Positions 1-8,316 of a stretch of 21,813 nt of DNA are shown here, piece after piece; positions within the stretch are counted from its first letter, which is position 1; each line of letters opens with the position of its first letter. This DNA comes from a virus: the IMG/VR virus record IMGVR_UViG_3300046467_001101, positions 1 to 21,813 of that record. One strand, written 5' to 3'. Under the pieces are notes generated by a model. It was not told the DNA's origin, made no database searches, and saw only the letters and a program-made list of their open reading frames with translations. The translations under genes were made by a program, and so were the position numbers.

Positions 1-1416
1 AGCAAATACATAGTTTTGTCGAGGAGCAAAATCATATAGATTGAGGAAGCGACGAATATCTGCGGTGCGCTGGTCGGGTGTTTTTTGGATTTGGCGCTCA
101 GAAAGTCGTGCCATGTAAAAACACTTAAGAGCCCACCTATCTCTATAGTCCGCAGTCGCCCCAGAAAAAATATCAAACCCCGCCGGAAGACGCTCCACGA
201 CGGTTGCCTCTACCATCTCGCACTCGCTGTTCCACCGGGGAAAGCTGACGGTATTGTAGGTGGATGCGAACGAATTATAAAACTGAAGTAGATAAGGTTT
301 TAAAATCTCTATGTCAAGGTGCCACGTCTCAACATAGGCGGCAGAGAAGATGGAATCAAAAACTTTAACGATGTCATCTTCGGCTTCAATGTTGGTGGGT
401 GCGGTCTTATACTTAATGTAACCTGGGAAAATTTCGGTCCCGTGCTGATATACGTTAACATGCCTCATCACCCCCTCGTATCCGGAAACTTGTGAAAATC
501 CGTAGTGCTCCCCCACATTCACATCTCCAACCAACAAGGGATCATCGCATTTCTCTAAGTTTCTATTGTCCACGTCCACGTCCTCAAGCGGTACTCCATA
601 CATATATTCTTGTAAAGCGGGGCTCCCAATGTTTGCTATAAGACGCCAGGGAATGTGCTGATCTATAGAAAATCCATATTCGGCGGCGATACTGGCTATA
701 AGCTGAAATTCTGTCCCTCCCCAAGTAGCAGACTTATTAAGGTCGTCATCATAGCGGTCGGCAGAAACTTCGATGATGAGTCCGGACATAAGGGGATTAG
801 AGGTGGGGGACTCCATGAACCCCGATAAGGTTAAAGGACCAGCATAACTTAAAACGTGAGTGTTGTACGAGGTGAACTCTTGAAGAAAGCTTTCGACGTC
901 AGTGACATTATGTTGGTGCGCTCCAAGTGACATATAAATTTCATTGAATGTAGGAAACACCATTTGTGTCAAGTAGTTATCGTAGGCTACCTCGGCAGGC
1001 TCCCATGCTTTATAGGCCTGAAGGGTTGTCCAGGGGCTATCCTTGGGGAGAATATTGTTAAGGGCCAACTGACGAATCTTTTCTACAAAATCCCGCCAGG
1101 CATCAGACACAAAGTCCATAGCATACAATACCTTTTGGGGTCCGCAATATTTTAGGGGCTTAAGGGCGCTTTCTTTGGGAATAACTGCGTTTCCCACACT
1201 ATTGATAAGTCCATAATAGCTGTCGCGCCCCCAAGTATTCATCATGTTGGGGACGGTTCCCCACGGAAAAATATCATCGCGATAAATCTTGCGCCCCTCA
1301 AAAGTTAGTATCGAGCGCGACCCATTAGTAACATTGGGTACCACTAAGATTTCGTTGGCATCCTTATCCCCATTCTGGAAGTAAGTATTTTTTCTGAAGG
1401 GTAACAAAGCAGCCAT
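1..1416 (-). CDS. Large unrecognised virion/baseplate-region protein (partial, runs off left edge)
   Basis: The reading frame opens at ATG 1416 and stays open for 472 codons to the left edge, so the C-terminus is missing. It begins MAALLPFRKNTYFQNG. It starts five bases after the stop of the hub-like gene, so it is co-transcribed and perhaps translationally coupled. The protein is acidic and rich in Trp, Tyr and Phe (for example WGRDSYYG and WRDFVEK). It shows no signal peptide, membrane segment, coiled coil or low-complexity repeat, which suits a globular virion component. I do not recognise the family. Its place after the tube-initiator, LysM and hub genes suggests a baseplate or tail-tip protein, but that is inference from position only. 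The small plus-strand frames across it look like shadows. Confidence 0.8.
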   Translation of the reverse strand, partial: MAALLPFRKNTYFQNGDKDANEILVVPNVTNGSRSILTFEGRKIYRDDIFPWGTVPNMMNTWGRDSYYGLINSVGNAVIPKESALKPLKYCGPQKVLYAMDFVSDAWRDFVEKIRQLALNNILPKDSPWTTLQAYKAWEPAEVAYDNYLTQMVFPTFNEIYMSLGAHQHNVTDVESFLQEFTSYNTHVLSYAGPLTLSGFMESPTSNPLMSGLIIEVSADRYDDDLNKSATWGGTEFQLIASIAAEYGFSIDQHIPWRLIANIGSPALQEYMYGVPLEDVDVDNRNLEKCDDPLLVGDVNVGEHYGFSQVSGYEGVMRHVNVYQHGTEIFPGYIKYKTAPTNIEAEDDIVKVFDSIFSAAYVETWHLDIEILKPYLLQFYNSFASTYNTVSFPRWNSECEMVEATVVERLPAGFDIFSGATADYRDRWALKCFYMARLSERQIQKTPDQRTADIRRFLNLYDFAPRQNYVFA

Positions 1417-1421
1417 AAAAT

Positions 1422-4088
1422 TTATACCTTGGTGGGAACGGGAGAAAATTGGTGGATGCAGTCGATAGTGGTCTGAAAAGTTCCAGGCTCTATGGAGTGG
1501 CTCGACTTGTACACGCGATAATAACCTCCCAATTTTAAAACTTTAGCCGCATTGCGACCAAGTCCCATCTCCGCATTTATATACACCAGGCTTCCGTTAA
1601 TAAAAGCCGTATTCCCAATCAGTCCCACTGAGCAATCTTGGGGAATGACGAGGACGCCCGCCTTGTTCTTGTTGTGATTTGCCGACTCAATATTCATGGC
1701 GCGTATTTGAGGCATTGCTTTTTCTTTAAAAGCGAAGCGTTTAGCGATTCCTGTGTCGGCTCCTACAAAAAGATGATAAATTCCTTTTTCTTCATCCTTC
1801 TCGCGGTTGCCGTCTAGGTTTGCGACTTGTTTCGAAAAGACAATAATGTAATTACCATTTATATGCTTGACCGCTGGCAGCTTCAGAGCCTTCCGAAAAA
1901 GATCAAAAGAACGTAGCCCCACCATAAAGCTGGATTTTCTGGAGTCTCGGGCGCTGCGACCAGTTCCTTCACGGACAAGCTTGTTGGAACGTAGAGGAAG
2001 ACTGAGACTCGTAAATCCAAAGGCTGCATGAGATTTGGGAGACTTGTTTTCAGCGTAGTTCATCATCGGACTAACCAGTCCATTAAACAATGAATCTAAA
2101 AATCGGCGCAAAGACCAAGTATTCCTCTCTTGAGTCACTACATTCTCTAGAAACCACTGACTAAAGTGAGCCAGGGATATGGGAATGTCGCCGATAGGTA
2201 AGGCCAGCGTAGAAGTGGGACTGAACCCTTTATACCCCAAAAGTCCGGGGGAATAACTACCTAAGATGATATTATGGTCGAGCGCGCTCATACCCGCGTT
2301 TTCCATAGCCACTTCGATTAAATCTGCCAAGCGGATATAATAAGTGTTTACGATATCCCTTCCTTCTTCGTGCTCCGCCGCCGACTGACTCAAGGGGTCA
2401 AGTGTGTGAGTTTTTTCGAGCCATTCGCTGATATCACTTTGTCCCCGAGCCACATCCGCCCAGGCTGTTTGCATAAGTTTTTGGCTGACGAGAGCCGCGT
2501 CCGCCGTACTAAGATTTTTACTTACGCTCACAATCGCCTGAGTGCGTGTAATACGGCTTTGGGCGTCACCGGTAACGCTGGCTGTTCGTCGCAATGATTC
2601 GAGGCGCACGGCGGCGATAAAAATCTTTCGCTTTCTGATAAGCCCTTCCATAAAAGCTTGGTAGCGCACACCTCGGCTCTTCCTCAGACCTTCTTCGTAG
2701 ACCTCCTCGGCAGCACTGAGCCACTTTCTAAGGGTCTGCAAGTCGTCGCTCTCTGGCTGGGGGGTTGGCGTGCCAGTGGGTCCGGATTTCCCCGAACTTC
2801 CCACTAGTAGGAGCAACTCAATTTTATCGTGCAACAGTTCTACCTCGGCGCGAATGCCCTCCAGTCGGCAACGAAATGCCTTATCAAAGCGAGTGGTGCC
2901 GCCAGAGCCCTTAGAAAAAATAAACCCAAGTCCGTTGAGCATCGCCCCCGCTGTAACCTCATTTGTGGGGTTGTCGTGTTCGGGGTCGTAGGTTTCATCG
3001 GGCCAGTTCCTCGCAGCCGCTTGGTCATATTGAGCCTTGATATAGCCCCCTGGCCAAAGGGTATCATCGCGGTCTGCTTTCGTTACACGCCAAAAATGTT
3101 CTGCCCGAGCAATTGCTACCTCGCGATCTTTTATTTTTGGAACCGAGGCGTCTCCCCTTAAAACATCCGTTCGCTGCGACAGCATTTCGGCGTCAATACT
3201 TGCCACATACTCGATGCTCAACTCCACGGTACCGTTTTCCCCAAAATTAATACCGTAACTCGTTAAATTTAAAATCAAAGTTTTACGCGAAGCTTCTACG
3301 CCCGATATAAAACTGTCTGTCAAAAGTTTGGTGTCGGCATTGTCCGGAATAGCCCAGCCAACCAACACCTTCAGGACCTTAAAGTTGCGTTTCAGAGACT
3401 CACTCTCGGGCTTTGCTGAATCAGGAAGTTCTCCTTTTTTTAGGGACTGTGTTCGCGCCTCAATACGCTTTTTCAAGGCATCCTTTTTGCCTGCTTTACT
3501 CTCCTCGTCGGGGGTTCCCACGAGATCTGCGGGCGGGTCATCTAGATTAACACTCAAGAAATCGAGGTAAGTCTCGTTCAGTAATTCCACCATCGATCCA
3601 AAATAAAGTGACAGGCTGGCCTTCACGACCCGATCTCCTTGATGTTTATTATCAAAATTCCAGCTAAAAGACTTCACCCCCACATTGACACCCAACTGAT
3701 TAGATGGTTCCGTAATCGACGCAAGCGACCCCTCCCCACGCAAGGCCGCAAAGTCAACCATTTTCTGAGAAGAGACGTAATCGCTAAAAATGACAGGTTT
3801 TGATGACGGGGACTTGACCCCTCCAATGTAGAATTCTAACTTGGGCTGGAGAAGAGAAAGCTGGTGATTGCTCGCATGAAAAAAGTCCTTTGTGTCGGCG
3901 GGGTTCACTAATTTATTAGGAATATCCGTCGGTGAGCCGCGGTAATTGAACACAAAGCGCCCGGATGGAATAAATTCTACACTGTTGGGAAGGAGCGCGT
4001 TTTGATTGTGGAGCAGAATTGCTTGGATGCTTTGACGCCGAATTTCCTGCGCTTCGCTTTCTGCCATTCCTTCGGGCTTAACACTCAT
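1422..4088 (-). CDS. Probable baseplate hub protein (gp27/gpD-like role)
   Basis: An 888-residue protein that probably forms the central baseplate hub, the ring joining the tail tube to the spike. The N-terminal third (about 80-320) has two beta-rich stretches reminiscent of tube-like hub domains, around LEFYIGGVKSP and LILNLTSYGINFGENGTVEL. They are separated by a Lys/Glu-rich linker near 190-235. The middle (about 330-560) is charged and helical. The C-terminus, ending GGYYRVYKSSHSIEPGTFQTT, resembles the last domain of phage hub proteins. The ATG overlaps the stop of the LysM gene as ATGA, and GAGGG lies just upstream, indicating translational coupling. The gene order tape measure, initiator, LysM, hub matches P2-type and other contractile systems. 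I see no lysozyme or spike-tip domain. At over twice the length of T4 gp27 it may combine functions. Hub identity is inferred from C-terminal pattern and context. Confidence 0.55.
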   Translation of the reverse strand: MSVKPEGMAESEAQEIRRQSIQAILLHNQNALLPNSVEFIPSGRFVFNYRGSPTDIPNKLVNPADTKDFFHASNHQLSLLQPKLEFYIGGVKSPSSKPVIFSDYVSSQKMVDFAALRGEGSLASITEPSNQLGVNVGVKSFSWNFDNKHQGDRVVKASLSLYFGSMVELLNETYLDFLSVNLDDPPADLVGTPDEESKAGKKDALKKRIEARTQSLKKGELPDSAKPESESLKRNFKVLKVLVGWAIPDNADTKLLTDSFISGVEASRKTLILNLTSYGINFGENGTVELSIEYVASIDAEMLSQRTDVLRGDASVPKIKDREVAIARAEHFWRVTKADRDDTLWPGGYIKAQYDQAAARNWPDETYDPEHDNPTNEVTAGAMLNGLGFIFSKGSGGTTRFDKAFRCRLEGIRAEVELLHDKIELLLLVGSSGKSGPTGTPTPQPESDDLQTLRKWLSAAEEVYEEGLRKSRGVRYQAFMEGLIRKRKIFIAAVRLESLRRTASVTGDAQSRITRTQAIVSVSKNLSTADAALVSQKLMQTAWADVARGQSDISEWLEKTHTLDPLSQSAAEHEEGRDIVNTYYIRLADLIEVAMENAGMSALDHNIILGSYSPGLLGYKGFSPTSTLALPIGDIPISLAHFSQWFLENVVTQERNTWSLRRFLDSLFNGLVSPMMNYAENKSPKSHAAFGFTSLSLPLRSNKLVREGTGRSARDSRKSSFMVGLRSFDLFRKALKLPAVKHINGNYIIVFSKQVANLDGNREKDEEKGIYHLFVGADTGIAKRFAFKEKAMPQIRAMNIESANHNKNKAGVLVIPQDCSVGLIGNTAFINGSLVYINAEMGLGRNAAKVLKLGGYYRVYKSSHSIEPGTFQTTIDCIHQFSPVPTKV

Positions 4089-4435
4089 TGGGAACCCTCA
4101 AACATCCCCAGGGCTTCTTGTAGGGGCAGCGGAACATAAACTACATCCCCTACCTTAAAGTGAGATTCGGTGGGTTTCTTGTTGTACCATGCGATTATCC
4201 ACCACATCTTCGAATCATTATAATAGTCGTGAGCTAAATTATAAAGCTTATCGGTTGATGACCATAGATGAGTAATGGAACGTAAAGAACGAATGGAGGC
4301 ATTAGTAGGGTAGGAAAAAATCGCGCTCTTGTATTGCACAAGTTGTTGTACGTCCCTATTCTTGAAGAATACTTTCCTATAGTTCTCGTCAGCGTTGGTA
4401 AAAATTCCTCGATTATCGTATCTTGAATAAGCCAT
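4085..4435 (-). CDS. LysM-domain baseplate protein (gp53/gpX-like)
   Basis: A 116-residue protein whose C-terminal half (about 55-104) is a LysM-like module: TDKLYNLAHDYYNDSKMWW, then NKKP, then FKVGDVVYVPLP. Such modules occur in T4 gp53, P2 gpX and contractile-injection-system baseplate proteins, where they bind at the hub-wedge interface rather than to peptidoglycan. The N-terminal part (1-50) is basic and tyrosine-rich. The ATG follows the upstream stop directly, and AAGGG about ten bases before it serves as ribosome-binding site. Its own stop overlaps the hub gene start. The small size and position between initiator and hub fit a baseplate adaptor. Confidence 0.75.
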   Translation of the reverse strand: MAYSRYDNRGIFTNADENYRKVFFKNRDVQQLVQYKSAIFSYPTNASIRSLRSITHLWSSTDKLYNLAHDYYNDSKMWWIIAWYNKKPTESHFKVGDVVYVPLPLQEALGMFEGSQ

Positions 4436-5308
4436 TTATTTATTTCCCTTTTCCGCCATGTACTTCTGATACTCGGAGCGTATCTTGGCGTCCCGACCGG
4501 CGAGGCGGTTGGCGAGATCTTGATCGCTCTCGATAGGTGCAGTTTGATTGGCCGCAGCAGGGCTGTTCGGCTCGGCGGTGCGGGGCGCTTTGGGTGGTGA
4601 AGGGGGTTTAACTGGGGTGTGCCACTTGTCCTTCCTCTTGCTTCCGTAGGGAAACCCTAATTGTCCGCCTCGGAGGTAGAACTTATTGCCTGTCCCTTTC
4701 TCAAAGCCCAGGGAGTGTTCATGGAGGACTGTAAGTTCGAAATTAAGGCGCACCGCTTTAGGAATATACTCTACTCCTCCCGTATTCATTGGTCCGCTCC
4801 GGGCATAAGTGAAAAACCCTTCCTCTAGGTTGGGGTCCATGGTGAACCCATTCACATACCCCATCAAGGGTCCTCCGGTGCTCCCGTCCTGTATTAAATT
4901 TCCAAACTTTACCTTCAGCAACGGTCCCATATTAATTGTGGAAGCGCCATCCCTCGCCTCATATAGAGGATAAAGAAATGTAAGTAGTTTATTAATCTTA
5001 TTAAGATTTTCGGCGGCCTGTTCGGGTCCCGATGCCGGGATAATCCAAGCAACCGATAAGGCGCGGCGAGTTTGGCGAAAGGTGGCGATGGGGTCCATGC
5101 GCCCGAAAACTTGTTCTGCGTTCCACTCAGAGTTATAAGCGTCGCTAAACCCATCGAGAAACGCAGAAAATTCCACGAAGTTCTTTTGCTTTTCCGTACT
5201 CGTCGGGACATGCTCGATATACAATGTATACCCCCTGTTGTAGAGGTCTTGTTCCCCTGGCATCCCCGTCATCATGGGATATTTAGGGTGGCTATTGTTT
5301 CCTGTCAT
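4436..5308 (-). CDS. Putative tail-tube initiator / baseplate tube-cap protein (gp48/gp54 or gpU-like role)
   Basis: A 290-residue protein directly after the tape measure and before the LysM and hub genes, the slot used for the first tube-like ring on the baseplate. Residues about 25-110 contain a conserved-looking block (FSAFLDGFSDAYNSEWNAEQ, then FRQTRRALSVAWIIPAS) followed by a helix NLNKINKLLTFLYPLYE. Residues 125-205 have the alternating beta pattern PLLKVKFGNLI, GYVNGFTMDPNLEEGFF, AVRLNFELTVLHEHSLGF, typical of tube-fold proteins. Residues about 225-290 form a Pro/Ala-rich linker and a charged terminal helix. GGAGAGAAG upstream of ATG 5308 is a good ribosome-binding site. The exact T4 counterpart is uncertain. 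Confidence 0.5.
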   Translation of the reverse strand: MTGNNSHPKYPMMTGMPGEQDLYNRGYTLYIEHVPTSTEKQKNFVEFSAFLDGFSDAYNSEWNAEQVFGRMDPIATFRQTRRALSVAWIIPASGPEQAAENLNKINKLLTFLYPLYEARDGASTINMGPLLKVKFGNLIQDGSTGGPLMGYVNGFTMDPNLEEGFFTYARSGPMNTGGVEYIPKAVRLNFELTVLHEHSLGFEKGTGNKFYLRGGQLGFPYGSKRKDKWHTPVKPPSPPKAPRTAEPNSPAAANQTAPIESDQDLANRLAGRDAKIRSEYQKYMAEKGNK

Positions 5309-5322
5309 TATCTTCTTCTCTC

Positions 5323-7704
5323 CTAGCTAATGGCTAATGGGTCTGTGTGTTCATCATATGTCTCCATAACCACTTCACCAAACACCCGATCTTTCACCAC
5401 CAGTTGTACTGGTTGGCGTTGGCGTTGCATCTTGTTTCTTCCCGCAGATACATTCGCCGTGGCTGTAGCCGTAGACCTGAGTGCTACTTTGTCAGCCGCG
5501 TTAGAGGCACTAAATGTAGCCTGGACTTCCCCCATCACTGCGCGCATGTTATCGAGATCACTAGTACTCACTTTGGTGGACACCGTTATTATTTTCTCAA
5601 GGCTCCCTAGGGCGTCTGTGGAGACAGCAATAAGAGCTAGGGCTCCAGCTATCCCGTACAACGCCGCCGTAAATATGCCTATCCCAACTAGTAGAAGGGG
5701 GTTCATAAACGCTATCGCAATCAGAGTTAGTCCCAGAGCCATTTTTCCCAAAAGATCGATGGTGTTGTCAATCTTGGGTCCTGTTTTTTCATAAAAGTCT
5801 ACAATGGTTTTTGTGATAGACCCAAAAGAGTCTTTAATAGCAGCCGCGGCTGGTCTAATGTTTGTAGCGACAGTTCCTAAAGCCAGACCCAACGACCCCA
5901 AGGCGACCGCCAATGAGAGGAGTGCGGCGACGCCTGCGGCAAATAACACAGCCCCCACACCCGTAAACATAACTGCGCCGAGACCAATAATGGCAAGTCC
6001 TAACAGGGCTATAGCGGCGGTCGCAACCCCCACTTCACCCATGCCCACCTCGACAAATGTGCCCATGGCCAGTCCCAGGAGGGCAATTGACCCAGCTAAA
6101 ATCGCTAGAACCAGGGCTCCCTTAGCAATCTGAGTCCAACTGATGGTCGATAGAGCTTTCCAGAAACCTTTCAAACCCACTCCTAAACTAGTGAGCAGTC
6201 CACCGCCTCCGGTTGAGCCAACAAGCCCCAAAGAAGTACCAAGCTTGGTAAACATACCAGTCACGAGTGGGAGAACCTTACCCATGGACATGAAAATACC
6301 CAAAAAAGTTCGAAATGCCGCCACAGCCAACCATATCTGTAAAATTCCCGTATCAGCCAAGAACCTCACGAAGGCGAGAGTCCCTTCGATGACCGGGGAG
6401 AGTGCCAGGAATACATCTTCTAAGGCGACCCTAAACTTATCCATCGCCGTTGTCATAGCTTCGGCACGCTCCGCCATCGCCTTTTGTTCTTTTTGGTATT
6501 TGCGTAATTTGACAGGATCTCCGAAGAGACGGCTAGCCATATCCACATCAACTCCCAACACTTCGGCTATAGCTTGTCTCTGACGTCGTCCCATATCCTT
6601 AAAGTTTTTGCCACGCAGATCAAACTCTTGTCGTAAAATTTTAATTCTATCCGCGTGACTTGCAGTCATCATCTGAACTGAATTAAGCTGGAGCCCGATT
6701 TGGGCATTTAATTTCCCGGCTAAGTCCGCTGCCCCCTGGAAAGTGTCAAATGCTTCTGCAATATTAAAGGCGTCCTGCACAGCCATTCCTAGACCTCTAG
6801 CCTGCTTTTGCAGGTCCATGAATACCTTTTTGCCTTGGGTTCCGTAGCGTGCCAACTGCTTCTGGAGGGTTCCAAAATCCTTTATCATTTGAGACGTCGG
6901 CAAACCTAATTGTTGAGAGAGCTTATCGAAGTCCTTCGCTGTTTGCTCGGCAGCCTTAACCGACATTCCCATGCCACGAGTGAGTCCGTCAAAGAATGCA
7001 CCTGTGTCTGCTGCTGCCACTCCCATCTTTTCGAGCATGGCAGTCGTGCGTCCCATGCTTTCTCGGGTTTCCGCGTTAAGTGTAGCAAACAGAGTGAACT
7101 GGCTATTTAATCCTCCCACAATTTCCCCGGCTTTAGCGATGCCAATGCCCATGCCCCTGGTGTTCCCCACCATGTTTTTCATATCTTCGTTGAGGGCGGT
7201 GGTATAGCCAGTGGTTTTTGCTAGAGCAACTTGGGCTGCGTCCAGACTATGCGCCATGCTTATAATCGCACTTGTCAGCCCCTTGACCGTGGTCAGTTCA
7301 TCTAGTTGGACTCCGGTGAGCTTATTCCCTAGAGATAATAGCTCTTGTTTGAGATCAATTTCTTGCCGACGGGCCTCGTTGGCTATTCGGAGTTGACGAT
7401 CAAACTCTTCTGTCTCAGAGGTGAGGTCAGTAAGAAGTTTTAACTCGTCTGCGGAAAGGTCTTTACCCAGAGCCTGAAGCTTGATTTGTTTTTCAAGTAG
7501 ATTGAGACGAGTTTTATTCTTCTTGTTAAGGTCTTCTATTATTGGCCCATCAAGCTTCATCGAAGCCTGTACAGCCTCTAAGGCAATGCGCCCAGCATTA
7601 GCTTCCTCTGCAATTTTTTTTCGAAGGAGAGCCTCTTGCTCTAGAGCACTTAAATCCTCGGGAGAAGGAATTGGAGTTTTGGTTTTGTCGTCACCATTAG
7701 CCAT
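5323..7704 (-). CDS. Tail tape measure protein
   Basis: A 793-residue protein that sets tail length and is carried inside the tube. Residues 1-160 are highly charged and helical with coiled-coil character. Residues about 160-430 are helical and rich in Ala, Met and Gly. From about 430 there are several long hydrophobic stretches (around 440-490, 525-620 and 655-700), including a glycine/alanine-rich series such as ALLGLAIIGLGAVMFTGVGA; such segments are usual in tape measures and may enter the host membrane at injection. The C-terminus is short and polar and ends DEHTDPLAIS. GAGGTG eight bases before ATG 7704 is a strong ribosome-binding site. It lies between the chaperone region and the baseplate genes, as expected. 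At the commonly used 0.15 nm per residue the tail would be about 120 nm long. The plus-strand frames over it are compositional shadows. Confidence 0.9.
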   Translation of the reverse strand: MANGDDKTKTPIPSPEDLSALEQEALLRKKIAEEANAGRIALEAVQASMKLDGPIIEDLNKKNKTRLNLLEKQIKLQALGKDLSADELKLLTDLTSETEEFDRQLRIANEARRQEIDLKQELLSLGNKLTGVQLDELTTVKGLTSAIISMAHSLDAAQVALAKTTGYTTALNEDMKNMVGNTRGMGIGIAKAGEIVGGLNSQFTLFATLNAETRESMGRTTAMLEKMGVAAADTGAFFDGLTRGMGMSVKAAEQTAKDFDKLSQQLGLPTSQMIKDFGTLQKQLARYGTQGKKVFMDLQKQARGLGMAVQDAFNIAEAFDTFQGAADLAGKLNAQIGLQLNSVQMMTASHADRIKILRQEFDLRGKNFKDMGRRQRQAIAEVLGVDVDMASRLFGDPVKLRKYQKEQKAMAERAEAMTTAMDKFRVALEDVFLALSPVIEGTLAFVRFLADTGILQIWLAVAAFRTFLGIFMSMGKVLPLVTGMFTKLGTSLGLVGSTGGGGLLTSLGVGLKGFWKALSTISWTQIAKGALVLAILAGSIALLGLAMGTFVEVGMGEVGVATAAIALLGLAIIGLGAVMFTGVGAVLFAAGVAALLSLAVALGSLGLALGTVATNIRPAAAAIKDSFGSITKTIVDFYEKTGPKIDNTIDLLGKMALGLTLIAIAFMNPLLLVGIGIFTAALYGIAGALALIAVSTDALGSLEKIITVSTKVSTSDLDNMRAVMGEVQATFSASNAADKVALRSTATATANVSAGRNKMQRQRQPVQLVVKDRVFGEVVMETYDEHTDPLAIS

Positions 7705-7715
7705 TAATGGTCACC

Positions 7716-8051
7716 TCAGTTCCGAATGGGCCAACTTATGCCGGATTCGCGTTCAAACCTTTTAATTGCCACATCAAGCTTCCCCTTCTGAGAATACGTC
7801 ATAGGCTTATCAAGTCCGTACTTCTTTATATAATCCATGTACCGCTTTTCATTTACAAGGGCATCTGTGAATCTTTCTACTTCGATCTTATTCCCTCGGA
7901 CTCTGACCGGGATTCGTCTTCCCTTGTACATTTTAGAGAGCAAATACGATATCCAAGCGGCGAAGACTTGGAGAATATTTTCATTAAGCTGACCCTTGCG
8001 GGCAGCACCTAAATCAAATACGACTTCTTCTAGCTGTTCTTCGGTGAGCAT
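7716..8051 (-). CDS. Small conserved-type hypothetical between tail chaperone and tape measure
   Basis: A 111-residue soluble protein beginning MLTEEQLEEVVFDLGAARKG. The N-terminal half is predicted helical (ILQVFAAWISYLLSKMYKG); the centre is basic (RRIPVRVRGNKIEVERF) and may form a beta hairpin; the end is a charged helix and the tail SGISWPIRN. GAGG precedes ATG 8051 by about seven bases. It ends 11 bases before the tape measure start. I do not recognise a family. The position suggests a role in tail assembly, for example a second chaperone acting on the tape measure or a minor tail protein, but nothing in the sequence decides this. Confidence 0.75.
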   Translation of the reverse strand: MLTEEQLEEVVFDLGAARKGQLNENILQVFAAWISYLLSKMYKGRRIPVRVRGNKIEVERFTDALVNEKRYMDYIKKYGLDKPMTYSQKGKLDVAIKRFERESGISWPIRN

Positions 8052-8115
8052 AATAAATCCTCGGCAACATAAAGCGTTGCTTAATAAGTAGTCCTTAGAT
8101 TAGATTTCGGGGAAA

Positions 8116-8316
8116 CTAGCGACTGCGAGTTTTAGCTTTTCTCATTGCCTCTTCGTGCATCTCGGCTTCATCTTTCTTCTGTTTGCCTAAGCGCGTCAAA
8201 AACCAGCGTCTTATGACGACTGGAAGGTTGTATGCTTCAAAAAAGCTCCATCCCCCATAATATTTGAGTTGAAAAAACTCTTCGTAGACGCCTTCAGCGT
8301 ATTCGTCACTTAGGCC
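8116..8316 (-). CDS. Frameshift extension of the gp26-like tail assembly chaperone (lambda GT-like T domain)
   Basis: A 66-codon frame that overlaps the last codons of the gp26-like gene and continues to a TAG at 8116-8118. It encodes GLSDEYAEGVYEEFFQLKYY, then GGWSFFEAYNLPVVIRRWF, then a basic helix ending KAKTRSR. There is no ATG, GTG or TTG before the motif; the first in-frame ATG is codon 53 and a TTG is codon 40, so it is not a normal independent gene. The frame connects to gp26 through seven T residues (8317-8323) by a +1 or -2 shift, giving a fusion of about 352 residues. Tail chaperone extensions of this kind occur just upstream of tape measure genes. The pattern of a helix, an LP and R-R-W-F resembles small proteins next to gp26 in T4-like phages, from memory. 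A missing or extra base in the T run is the main alternative. Confidence 0.6.
   Translation of the reverse strand, partial: GLSDEYAEGVYEEFFQLKYYGGWSFFEAYNLPVVIRRWFLTRLGKQKKDEAEMHEEAMRKAKTRSR

Noticed and set aside
1574-1581. TATAAATG on the minus strand, close to the T4 late promoter consensus
   Set aside because: It lies within the hub coding sequence about 160 bases before the next start, and single near matches are expected by chance.
5330-7765. Several plus-strand open frames of 60-154 codons opposite the tape measure gene
   Set aside because: They lie entirely over a long, well-supported minus-strand gene, show low-complexity composition mirrored from it, and lack convincing ribosome-binding sites.
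8052-8307. A GTG overlapping the gp26 stop as an independent start for the small downstream gene
   Set aside because: That GTG is in a different frame that terminates soon after; it does not open the 66-codon frame.
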